A DNA stretch of 64,000 bases from Nitzschia sp. DOCU1 (lineage: Eukaryota > Bacillariophyta > Bacillariophyceae > Bacillariales > Bacillariaceae). The notes under the pieces were generated by a model, which was given only the letters and a program-made list of their open reading frames with translations, searched no databases and was not told the origin of the DNA. This document shows positions 27,884-36,694 of this stretch, piece by piece. The stretch is from NCBI GenBank assembly GCA_951394045.1, contig OX595985.1:186001-250000 (forward strand). Direction: 5' to 3'. Numbering within the stretch: the first letter of the stretch is position 1; every line of letters starts with the position of its first letter. The translations under genes were made by a program, and so were the position numbers.

Positions 27884-29257
27884 TTAGGCGCGGGAGCTGA
27901 TTGCCCTTGCCACTCCCCCTGAATGGCATGCCCCACCATTGGCGCACCCACCACAGCAATAGGAGTCTTCTTCTTCTTCTCCATTTCCACCTTGGTTTAC
28001 TTGCTCTCGACGCTTGGCATAAAAGTCTCGTAGTGATCGATCCTTGATGACGTACCAAAAGAGCGCTTGGAATCGTTCTTGTGAATCTGTATCGGCTGCA
28101 AAGGGAACCGGGGCCTTGAGTGTTGCGGCATTCTGACAAAAGTGGGCACACAAGCGTACCCATGCGGCAATCTTTTCATAATTGATCGTCGCAGAATGTT
28201 GACGAAACTCCAGAGTCGGTTGTCGGCCAAGTCTCAAATTTTGCAGATTGAGCTTGTAGTACCGCGAATCTCCCGCATTCATGAGTTGACAGAGTTCTCC
28301 GAGAGAAGTACAGTTTGCCAAGGCTTGATTGCGTTGCTTGTTGGTCAAGAATCCGCCTATCGAATCGCGATTGCTTTGAAAGTATCGATTGGATTCGGCA
28401 CTGCCAGTCCGACGAGAAGGCGGCATGAAGGAATCAAAGACTTGTTCATATTTGATGAATTGCTGGCAGATCTTGATGAGTTGGTTAAGGGACAAGTGTT
28501 CCACGTTAATATGAACATGAAAGCCCATGCTCTTGTTGATTTTGATGATGCTGCCGCTTTGCTTAAGAGCCCGGCAAACGGTAGAAATTTGAGAAAGTCC
28601 AGTGCCACCCGTCAGGACTGGCGAAACGAGTTCAAAGGTATTGCAATCCGGCATGGAGCGATTGCAAACAATAGAACCGTCAGGGACAATCTTCCACGTG
28701 TCCATTGTGCGTCGTCCTTCGGCATGGTTCCCCACCAAGGCGCAGGGAACGGGAAGAGCACGGACAATCGCATCAAGCCCCACATTCGTCGTGCATTCAA
28801 GTTCCACTCCGAACTGTTGCTCCGATGGCAAAGCTACCATTCGAAGAGGACGTGGCCCTCGAGCTTCCGCAAAACTATAGCTTTGGGAGTTTTCATTGTC
28901 GGGCACGATTTCGTGCATGAAGTTTGCTACTTTGCCCCCGGCACCGCGGACTTGAATCTGCGCCGTAACGAATCCATAGGCTTTTTGTCGAGTGCTAAAT
29001 CGCCAGACACGTCTTCCGTGTGCCATAAGAGGGACGGGGGATCGACAAAGGAAGGGATTTCCATGAAAGCTCGAGCCTAGATCAAACGAGACACGATCGA
29101 TAGCGTCTTCCAGCGCATCGGGATGCTCGCCTTGACGGACGACAACGTCGACAAAGACGGTCCAATCATGAACCTTGCGGAATTGCCCACTTCGATCGAA
29201 CGGCGCCTCGTGATCCGGAATGCGGCGGTAGCTATTTCCAATGATGATAGAAGACAT
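27884..29257 (-). CDS. Putative amidoligase-like enzyme (457 aa)
   Basis: ATG at 29257 (the frame further upstream only offers a TTG). The central region has amidoligase_2 hallmarks: FGVELECTTN near residue 150 (the GxExE block that binds Mg-ATP in the glutamine-synthetase-like fold), CNTFELVSPVLTG, the histidine block GFHVHINVEHLSLNQL, NRYFQSNRDS, and LEFRQHSATINYEKIAAWVRLCAHF near the end. The family joins amino groups to carboxylates and was defined mainly in bacteria and fungi; substrate is unknown. The C-terminus ends in a short Cys/Gly/His-rich tail (CCGGCANGGACHSGG), unusual for the family. Position of residues is approximate. Cytosolic by absence of a targeting signal. Confidence 0.82.
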   Translation of the reverse strand: MSSIIIGNSYRRIPDHEAPFDRSGQFRKVHDWTVFVDVVVRQGEHPDALEDAIDRVSFDLGSSFHGNPFLCRSPVPLMAHGRRVWRFSTRQKAYGFVTAQIQVRGAGGKVANFMHEIVPDNENSQSYSFAEARGPRPLRMVALPSEQQFGVELECTTNVGLDAIVRALPVPCALVGNHAEGRRTMDTWKIVPDGSIVCNRSMPDCNTFELVSPVLTGGTGLSQISTVCRALKQSGSIIKINKSMGFHVHINVEHLSLNQLIKICQQFIKYEQVFDSFMPPSRRTGSAESNRYFQSNRDSIGGFLTNKQRNQALANCTSLGELCQLMNAGDSRYYKLNLQNLRLGRQPTLEFRQHSATINYEKIAAWVRLCAHFCQNAATLKAPVPFAADTDSQERFQALFWYVIKDRSLRDFYAKRREQVNQGGNGEEEEDSYCCGGCANGGACHSGGVARAISSRA

Positions 29258-30177
29258 GGTAGCGGGTTTTCGTTTCCAATAGGACAATATGAATGAATAG
29301 CTTCTCAACGAAATGACCTCGGATTTTCGAGAGATCCAAAAGCGAGACGGGATGGAACTGGCTGCAAAACAAAATGTAATTGCGCGCCGTCGTTGACTTC
29401 TTCGACCCTAATATTGTGTCTAGTGACGACATCATGATGATGCTGGGTACGGCAAATTATCTTGTACTATCTTGTACTCACTTTGGTTTGGATAGTCTGT
29501 CTCGCTTGGTTGAGCATGTTACATGCTCAATCAAAGTAGTAATAACTAGTAGAGAAACAGTTGCGTCATGGAACCAAGCATTGCTGATTATGTGGAATAA
29601 TTTTTAAAGTGGTACCGATTGGAACCACCACGACTACTAGCTAGAAGCCGATTGCGCCAGGAATTCTATTGACTAGTTCATGTTTTATCCTGTAGTAGTC
29701 AATGTTGGTTCCGTAAATCTTCGACGTTAGTGTCATCACGACGAGATGGAACCGGTGCAGCATTGTTGCTCCACCTGAGTGAATCATCTTGACTAGTTCC
29801 TCCTATTCGTCGAATTCTTGATGCCCTGGATATTCGTCCTTGAAGCTCCCACATGGGATATCCCGGTACTTCTTTGGAGCGTCGTAATTTCTATATACTT
29901 GCTTGTCGAGCAGATCTCTCTAATCCTAGCAATGTGAACACCAGTTGGTGTTCCATACAATTAGCATCCAACGCTTGCAAAGAATCGGCTAGTTGTAAAG
30001 CCCGAAGTGATGAATCTTCAGTCCAGAGTGCGCAGAAGAGTTAAGTGGCAAGTATGACACCTAAGAAGGTGTAGCCAACATAAACCAGGCCGCCAAAGAG
30101 GTTCTGATCCGAACTTGGTGGGTGCACCTTATCCAGGACATTATATGCGAGCACATGGGTCTCGAAAAAGTTAACCT
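29258..30177. other. Spacer with dispersed duplicated fragments
   Basis: No intact gene. Two stretches (about 29545-29730 and 29936-30018) recur at 35738-35790/36060-36150 and 36369-36454. The second encodes, on the minus strand, SLRALQLADSLQALD, a degenerate copy of SRRAQQLADSLQVLD at about 36400. Confidence 0.6.
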
Positions 30178-31319
30178 CTAGAGGAAGGCGAAGTTCCCCA
30201 CTTTCAAGCATTGTGTTCGTGTCCAGCAACACTTCCGCTTCGTTGTAAATTTCTGGGTTTCGAAGCGGAAATACTGAGTCGGGGCTCTCACCGAAACATT
30301 CAAATCTAGCCGCCGTTGCTTCTTGACGAATTGGTTTCCCGCGTGGGTCATTACTCGACAGCCAGGAGACTTTCGCTTCATCCTGGAACCGGGCCCCAAA
30401 GTGTTCGATACGCAGATAATGCCTTGCCCGTGTTTTTCGGTGTCTATACCCGAATGTCTCCCAGACTCATGAACGCTGTCCATGACTTCGATTCCCTTTT
30501 TCAGACGTTTTTTTAGCTTTTGCTCCACATGCTCCATGGTTGGGCGTCGAGAAGCATAATGATGCCACGCAGATTCCGATAGGGCCTTCAATTCTTTTGT
30601 CCAAGCAGCCTTGGGTGATGTCACAAACGGAGTCAATTGCTCGTTGACAAGTGCATAATTGATTTTGGGCCACCGCTGATACGTATCATTCCAGACCAGC
30701 CGCTGTAACTTGTCCATCGTCACCTTTTTCAAATTCATTATTTCGCAAAATAGCAGGGCAAAAGAATAGCAATCGCATTTGGCGTTATATAGTTTGTCTG
30801 TTGCGACTTCTGGTGCCACTAAATAGCAGAATTCAATCAACAGCCACGGCAAGAGTTAATTTCAAGAACGGCGTGGATTTGATACACAAGCATCACGCAT
30901 GGCTCCTCGGCACTTACTAGATCGGGGCGAACCACACATGGCTGTCAATTTCCAAGGGCCCTCCGTTCCGTTTCGCGGAATTTCCCTGGCCAAAAACAGA
31001 TCAAGAGCCAAGATCAAAGATTCTGATGTCATCACGCTAGGTAGTAGAAGAACATAATATGAAAGGAGCGAGCGCACGAGGCAACAAGAAACAGTTAGAC
31101 TCGCCCCCAAATGGTTTGGGTCAAAGCGATAGTACTCACAATATCGAATCCAATATTATCCGGCTTCAAATCGCGATGCATAATATGATGCTTATGCAAA
31201 TGCGCTACTGCCGACGCCAAATCAAAGGCCGCCCATAGTCGATCCACCGTCTGTTGATGCCGTCGTTTCAAATCTTTGAGTTGTTGTGGCGCAACCGATC
31301 GAGCGGAAACTTCAATCAT
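30178..31319 (-). pseudogene. Protein kinase, C-terminal two thirds, frameshifted
   Basis: Exon A (about 31319-31141) encodes AVAHLHKHHIMHRDLKPDNIGFDI, the kinase catalytic loop. A GTGAGT donor follows. Exon B (31036-30918) starts RDDIRIFDLG, the DFG-equivalent (here DLG), but then needs a +1 shift to read LAREIPRNGTEGPWKLTAMCGSPR. The spacing suggests a 13-nt insertion. Exon C starts at 30818, joins as MAPEVATDKLYNAKCDCYSFALLFCEIMN (APE motif), and continues to the end of the fold and a basic tail, stopping at 30178. The ATP-binding lobe upstream of 31319 is not recognisable. It is most like tyrosine-kinase-like/Ser-Thr kinases; it is unlikely to make an active enzyme as it stands. Confidence 0.75.
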
Positions 31320-31469
31320 AGTCCAGTGCCGCGAACTTCGAAGTCCATCAACACAACGTCAAGCGTCACTAGAGGGCATGCTGTCTGGAAGGGGAGGGGC
31401 ACGAGGTAGTTCCCTTTACAATGCATTCGGATTTGACGGTCGTAGTCGTAGTCATTTTGGCCAAACGGA

Positions 31470-32180
31470 TCACCGATAGATTGTGGAAATTAAAGAGTAC
31501 ATTCGTAGCGAAGGGAACGTAGACTCAAACCACAAAGCCGCAATCTTAAAATGTCGAACGATGCCCGTCACCACGGTTTTTCTCGGTACATTCTCAGGTA
31601 ATGATGCTTTGTTCTTCGCCGCGGTTCTCGTCCACCAAACGAGATTGAAACAGCAGGTCGATTTTCCGAGGCGGGACATGCCCACAATGAGTCCCACCCA
31701 AAACAAACACTGCACTGTGGCTTGAAATGGTTAAGGGGACCGCAGTGGCCCTGACATTCTCTTTTCAGTGAATCTGTGCTGACACAATAAGTGGCACCCT
31801 GGCGATCCCCATCGAACAGCTCGCAAATCAGCATGGATTCTTGTAAGCGTGGGCGATACCCGCCAAGATTACCACCACAAATCTGGCTTGGGAGGACCTG
31901 GGCAATGCGATTGTGACGGTTAGGAGTGTCCAAGGACGACATTGCCCTGGACCAGAATCAAAGATTCTTCCCGTAGTCAGAGGGGCGCCGCCATGCAAAC
32001 TTCTACTTCTTGCCCTGGCTGATCGCAAATCTGCAACTTTATGTGCTGCTTGAGAGAGCTAGTACAATGATGCCATGGCAAGGGAAGCGACATGATTCGT
32101 CCAGCATCGAGCAGGTGCCTAACTGAAGCCGGAACCGAGGATTCCGGTGTGAGACTCATGCAAACGGCCAGCTCGATCAT
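31470..32180 (-). other. Unrecognised remnant coding stretches
   Basis: Minus-strand stretches at 31568-31942 (ATG at 31942) and 31977-32180 are open but unlike anything I know. The latter continues the frame of the duplicated fragment 32172-32356 (ARLCDGVDMIELAVCMSL). No domain can be assigned; probably decayed exons of one former gene. Confidence 0.35.
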
Positions 32181-32356
32181 GTCGACGCCGTCGCACAGTC
32201 GAGCAATTCTTTTCGTGGCCTCGTCCCGGCTGTCTGTCCACTATAGATGCTTGAATAAAGCAAAATAGAGGCGATGCTGAATATTCAGTCGGTCATGCCC
32301 GCCGGCTTCTTGAATCAGCTGTTTGCTCCCTTGGACAGAGTTTGCACCCATAATAC
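32172..32356 (-). pseudogene. Duplicated coding fragment, copy 1 (with nonsense codon)
   Basis: About 185 bp nearly the same as 34255-34440. The minus strand encodes GANSVQGSKQLIQEAGGHDRLNIQHR, then FALFKHL, a TAG at 32243-32241, TDSRDEATKRIARLCDGVDM. The other copy has TGG (Trp) where this one has TAG. Confidence 0.75.
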
Positions 32357-32427
32357 GGATCTAGTCGGTGCTCGAGTCCACATAGTGCCAATTCCCCTGA
32401 AACTTGACGGTATTCGGAACGGGTGCG

Positions 32428-32957
32428 TCACCCGTGAGCAGCAAAACATCGCCAAGTCTTTTGAATCTTTCTGGCTGATGAGTGTCTGATGGAGGTCTTC
32501 CGCAACGCATAGTCACGCCAAATCCTTTGTACACTCAAGCTGGCGAGATTCTGGCTCACAAAGAAGCTTCTTTGCACGAACACGAGCGACTCTTCGTGTA
32601 GAGAGGAACCGTCTTGCCCTGCATTGAAGAACCAATACAGAAGCAAGGGCTTGGCGCACTTTTCCTTGCATTATCCATCGTCGATCGTCGAACCTGGCAC
32701 TGCACCATTGTAACATCGACAACATGCAATTGATACCGAACGGACCAGTAGTGCCTTCGGAATGCAAATGCTTGCTGCTGACCCATGGAAAACAGCGAGG
32801 TTCCGTCTGATGAGATAGCCCCTGTACGTCGCTTGCACAATAGCAGCGGCATAATTCTCAAGAAATTCCCTCTGTTGTCGCAAGCCAAGTTCGAGCCATA
32901 GACTGAATCTGAACACATGCTTTTATTCTGCGAAGACTCGGGCATTTTGCATGCCAC
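32428..32957 (-). pseudogene. IQ-motif (calmodulin-binding) gene relic
   Basis: Four or five IQ-like motifs can be read on the minus strand, but in different frames. These are AIVQATYRGYLIRRNL (about 32850-32810), FAFRRHYWSVRYQLHVVDVTMVQCQVRR (about 32775-32690), VLVLQCRARRFLSTRRVARVRAKKLL (about 32640-32565), SLSVQRIWRDYALRKT (about 32535-32490) and KIQKTWRCF (about 32465-32440). This is the pattern of a long IQ array as in myosin-like or ASPM-like proteins, which bind calmodulin light chains. Several frameshifts within 500 bp mark it as decayed. The parent gene cannot be named. Confidence 0.6.
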
Positions 32958-33071
32958 CCCCGAGCCAACGATTAACTAACATCATAGCGGGCAAGGTCAA
33001 AGAAAACCTTTGCAACACGCGTCCTGTACATGGACTGAATCAACGTGGCGTTTGCATGTTTCCAGTATGCG

Positions 33072-33509
33072 TCATTGAATTCTTCCGAATGACATCCATG
33101 ATCGAAAGATGTAAGGAAGCTCGGCCACAAGCAGCAGCTCTAGTGGTAGTCGTAGCGAGGGATTAAAACCCAGCCCCATGATCATTCGAAACATAAACAC
33201 CTTGCTCCAAAATTCCTTGTAACCCGATATACACATTGTTCGTTTTGTTGAGTTTCCGGGCGCGGCTTCGATTTCGCAAGTGCGCCTAATGCGAGCTGGG
33301 GCATTGAACAAACCAAAATCATTAATGATGCGACTCATGACGGGCCGATAATACCCCACTATATTATCAGCCTCCTTGCAAGTTTTTCGACGAGCGCGAT
33401 CCTTGATGCTTTCTTGGCGGGCCAATCGCTTGGCCTCGACTTGCTCTGAACGTGCCAGCCTTTTTGCCTGAATCGTTGGTGGGTCAGGCTTTTCCAGAAT
33501 ACGATCCAT
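33072..33509 (-). CDS. Unrecognised basic ORF (145 aa)
   Basis: ATG at 33509. A charged N-terminus (AKRLARSEQVEAKRLARQESIKDRARRK) looks like a helical, possibly coiled-coil stretch. It is followed by GYYRPVMSRIINDFGLFNAPARIRRTCEIE and a hydrophobic C-terminus. It lies 115 bp upstream of the IQ relic on the same strand, so it may be a further exon of that same decayed gene. No function can be assigned. Confidence 0.35.
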   Translation of the reverse strand: MDRILEKPDPPTIQAKRLARSEQVEAKRLARQESIKDRARRKTCKEADNIVGYYRPVMSRIINDFGLFNAPARIRRTCEIEAAPGNSTKRTMCISGYKEFWSKVFMFRMIMGLGFNPSLRLPLELLLVAELPYIFRSWMSFGRIQ

Positions 33510-34220
33510 GGCTCGACACCACCATGGAGAAGTAGTGGTGGTAGTATTAGTATTCCCTGTACCGTATTGTCGTTCATGTAGCCAAAGATGCCATTTGTCT
33601 GGATGGGTTTGTGGCAACCTTTGCTTTAACCATGAGCCATGGGAGGATCTTCCTTGTTGCGGGCATTCGGAATATCACTCACAGAACTCATGATGTCAGG
33701 TGCAGAAGAGCTCCTGTGGGGCTGGTACTTTTTAGTAGGAACGACAATAGCAACAGCGGTAATGATATATGGCATCCATCTCTACTCTAGAGTGCCATTG
33801 TCGTCGACGACGCTGGCGGTGGATGATGGATGGTGGATGCATTCGCAGCTCATAACCGGTTGGGCAAGTGTCCCTTCCCTGTGATGATGTCGGGCTAGTC
33901 GATTTTAAAGCTGCCAGATTAACGTAGAAGATGCTAATGAAGACGCATACTGACTCTCCAACGCTACTACTAGAGAGCTAGCGTTCTTTCGAGACCTTCA
34001 GTAACAGTGCCAAGCAAATCCAGTTTTAATCTACTGCTACGAGATCTTGTCATGGTTCGAAGGCTCTGCCCAGCTACCGGTAGCTTGATGATCCATATCT
34101 CTAGCTCTCTATTAGAATGATACAAGAACGCCTTTGGTTCTCTAGAACGAAATCGTATCAATACATAAATCAAAGATATCGCTCTGTTCGGGGACAATGA
34201 CCTGAGTTCAGCTACCATAA
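33510..34220. other. Spacer
   Basis: No supportable gene. A plus-strand ATG frame of 81 codons at 33639-33884 contains one hydrophobic segment (WGWYFLVGTTIATAVMIYGI), too weak to annotate as a gene. Confidence 0.4.
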
Positions 34221-35227
34221 TTAATACCGGCTTTTGATTGAGTTAAGGAGAAACTTGATCATGTCGACGCCGTCGCAAAGTCGAGCAATTCTTTCCATCG
34301 CCTCGCCTCGCCTGTCTGTCCACCATAGATGCTTGAAAAAAGCAAAATAATGGCGATGCTGAATATTCAGTCGGTCGTGCCCGCCGGCTTCTTGAATGAG
34401 TTGTTTGCTCCATTGGACAGAGTTTGCACCCATAATAAGGGTGAACGATGCGTAGGTGAAGAAAGCGAAAGTTACCAAAGTCATAGTCGGTATCCCCAAA
34501 ACAAAAGTTTCAAGTAGCTCGTTTAGCTCGTCAACCTTCTTTCATGATAGACCGGAATCATCATCACTCGTCGGGGCTTGTAGACAATGGTTCTTCCCTA
34601 TATCCCTTATAGCAGAGTCCTTGGCTTCATTGCCTAACGGCTCTTGGGATTTTTTGGAAGCAGAAGCACCATCATCTTCCTTGACTTCTTCCACGGCTTC
34701 AAAGGCTCCAAGATCCTGAATTTTTTCTTGTGTAAAAGATTCCATGAAACTATCTTGGATGACCAGTTCCAATAGATATAGGCGACCTTGGTTCACCTCT
34801 TCGCCTGCATCTTGTAGATCACAGAGCCTGTTGTACTCCTTGACCTGGCGCTTCACCCACTGACCCACTTCCTTCGTTACTGATAGAAATCAAGACCCTA
34901 TTGTTCGATCGCAGTCAACGGTTCGCCCTGTCTGAAATGATCAAAGATTTCAAGTTCATAAAGACGATTTTCGTCAATGTTTTCCCCGGCGTCCCTCAAA
35001 TCATACAGCTCGACAAGTTTATCCAGCTATTCATCCTCCTGGCGCCGTCGGTCCTCTGATGCCGTCGATGCGCTGAAATCAGATTGATCGGCTCCTTTGG
35101 ACGATGTCTTGGATGACGCCGTGCTCGACGCTCGACAGCGCTCTTGCCGATCTTGCTTTGGATGCTTTTGTCGCAGCCGCTCCGGGGAAAGTAGGATCGT
35201 CAAAAGTCTCCGCGTCGAATTTACCAT
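34221..35227 (-). pseudogene. Decayed gene with two related helical motifs and a membrane segment
   Basis: Reading down the minus strand there is a Ser/Lys-rich start (near 35227), an in-frame TAG at 35029-35027, then LDKLVELYDLRDAGENIDENRLYELEIFDHFRQGE. A frame change leads to VKEYNRLCDLQDAGEEVNQGRLYLLELV (34868 onward), a related repeat. An acidic linker ends at TGA 34544-34542. The same frame then continues VDELNELLETFVLGIPTMTLVTFAFFTYASFTL (membrane-like) and the duplicated segment ending in KSRY at 34221. Two nonsense codons plus a frameshift indicate a pseudogene, unless some lie in introns. Family unknown. Confidence 0.6.
34255..34440 (-). repeat. Duplicated coding fragment, copy 2 (open)
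   Basis: Partner of 32172-32356; encodes GANSVQWSKQLIQEAGGHDR, HYFAFFKHLWWTDRRGEAMERIARLCDG. Sense at the codon (34326-34324) that is TAG in copy 1. Confidence 0.8.
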
Positions 35228-36145
35228 TAAGGACTTAAGATCGGGGTAAAGGCGAGGCGGTAGCGAAGGGAATCTTGGGGCATTGGAAGTTGGATTTCCA
35301 GCCCCCGCCGGAACGCCGGCGACGGCTGCGGCCGTGGCCGGAATAAATACCGGATGTGGGATTCCATTTGTTCGTTCTTGTCAGTTGTGCTGACAAGACG
35401 AATAGAAAAGGTGCAACACGTAAAGTAGATATGAGATTGCTGCTGTAACTGGTACCTGGTATTGCATCTGACGGTTCCCGTTCCGACGGTGGATAGCGAT
35501 TCCCATCGAAAGGAATACGGAATCCAAAAGTATCCAAAGTCGGATCTCCGGCCCCCGCCGGAACGCCGGCGAATATGAGATCCATCATATTTTGATATTC
35601 TAAGTAATTTCTCCGATTTGAAAAATGTACGTAAGAATACTAAAATTACCCGTTCTCCAATTGCAGGTTTGGCGGGTCCACCAATGCGCAAACTACGGTA
35701 GTTCCGTTGGAATGGCGTTTTCCGGGCTCAATCCAAGTAGTAATGATTGGAACCGCCAGGACTAGCTAGAAGAGAAACAGTTGCGTCCCATACCAAGCTG
35801 GCTATGAGTAGCTAGCTGCGTTGCATCGTTCTCGCTTGATACACAACATATCATAACAAGTAATTTGTTGCGCGAACAATCGGTTCGATGAGTAAGCATA
35901 GTTAACCATAGCAAAGTTAAGTGCTATGAAAAGTTTGTATCTGCATTTTTACTACGTAGTACTAGAATGTGAATGTAACAAACTCCTTGTCGAGAATGCA
36001 ACATTCGATAATCCCATGGTTAGGAATCAAGTACAGTGTAGCCCATCATATGACATAATTTCCTACCGATTGAAACCACTATGACTACCGGCTGCGCCAG
36101 GCATCCTATTGACTAGTTGATGGTTTATATCCTGTTGTAGCCATG
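35227..36145. other. Spacer with a repeated GC-rich hairpin
   Basis: No supportable gene. gcccccgccggaacgccggcg occurs twice in direct orientation (about 35299-35322 and 35550-35572). Each copy can fold as CGCCGG-AACG-CCGGCG. The right part (from about 35738) contains fragments shared with 29545-29730. Confidence 0.6.
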
Positions 36146-36694
36146 TTAGTGCCATAGATCACTTTGCTCCGGCGCTTGTAGTGCCAAAAACAAACGTATG
36201 CATGATACCATTCGCATAATATCTTCCAGCTTGACTTCATGCACAACGAAAATGTTGGCTCCGTCAATCGTCGCGTTGATTGTCATCACCGCGATGTAAG
36301 CGGCGAAGTAAATGCTGCTACTTTCCAAATGCTTGCCTGCCGAGAAGTTCTTTTTGATCGTATAGATGAGAACACCGGTAGGTTCCATACATTCTTGTAT
36401 CCATATCCAACACTTGCAAAGAATCGGCTAGTTGTTGAGCCCGACGTGATGAATCAGTATCAATTGCGGGAGGCGAATAGTGTTGTTGCTTGTCTCGGCC
36501 CTGGGCCAGAAGTGTAGAATCCAACTCGACGTCTATGAGACATCCACCACAATCACAAATATCAATGCGGGGGGCATGCTCGAAATCGTTTGGCCAAAGC
36601 TACCGGGAATGGTAACTGGCAGAACTCGACGAGTGGATGAGGACTGGGTAGCAGACATGGATATTGAGCAATGTTTCAACGAAGTAGGGTCGAA
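36146..36694 (-). pseudogene. Degenerate gene fragment, second copy of a dispersed family
   Basis: Minus-strand pieces in shifting frames: RRVLPVTIPGSFGQTISSMP near 36620-36560, ELDSTLLAQGRDKQQHYSPP then DTDSSRRAQQLADSLQVLDMDT near 36524-36395, and SSSIYFAAYIAVMTINATID then GANIFVVHEVKLEDIMRMV near 36310-36190. The middle piece has a counterpart at 29936-30018. I do not recognise the family; the changes of frame argue for decay. Confidence 0.45.

Noticed and set aside
28142..29080. 312-codon plus-strand open frame
   Set aside because: Exactly antisense to the amidoligase-like gene, whose family motifs decide the coding strand.
33639..33884. 81-aa plus-strand ORF with one membrane segment
   Set aside because: No homologous feature, no context, and sits in a decayed region; could be chance.
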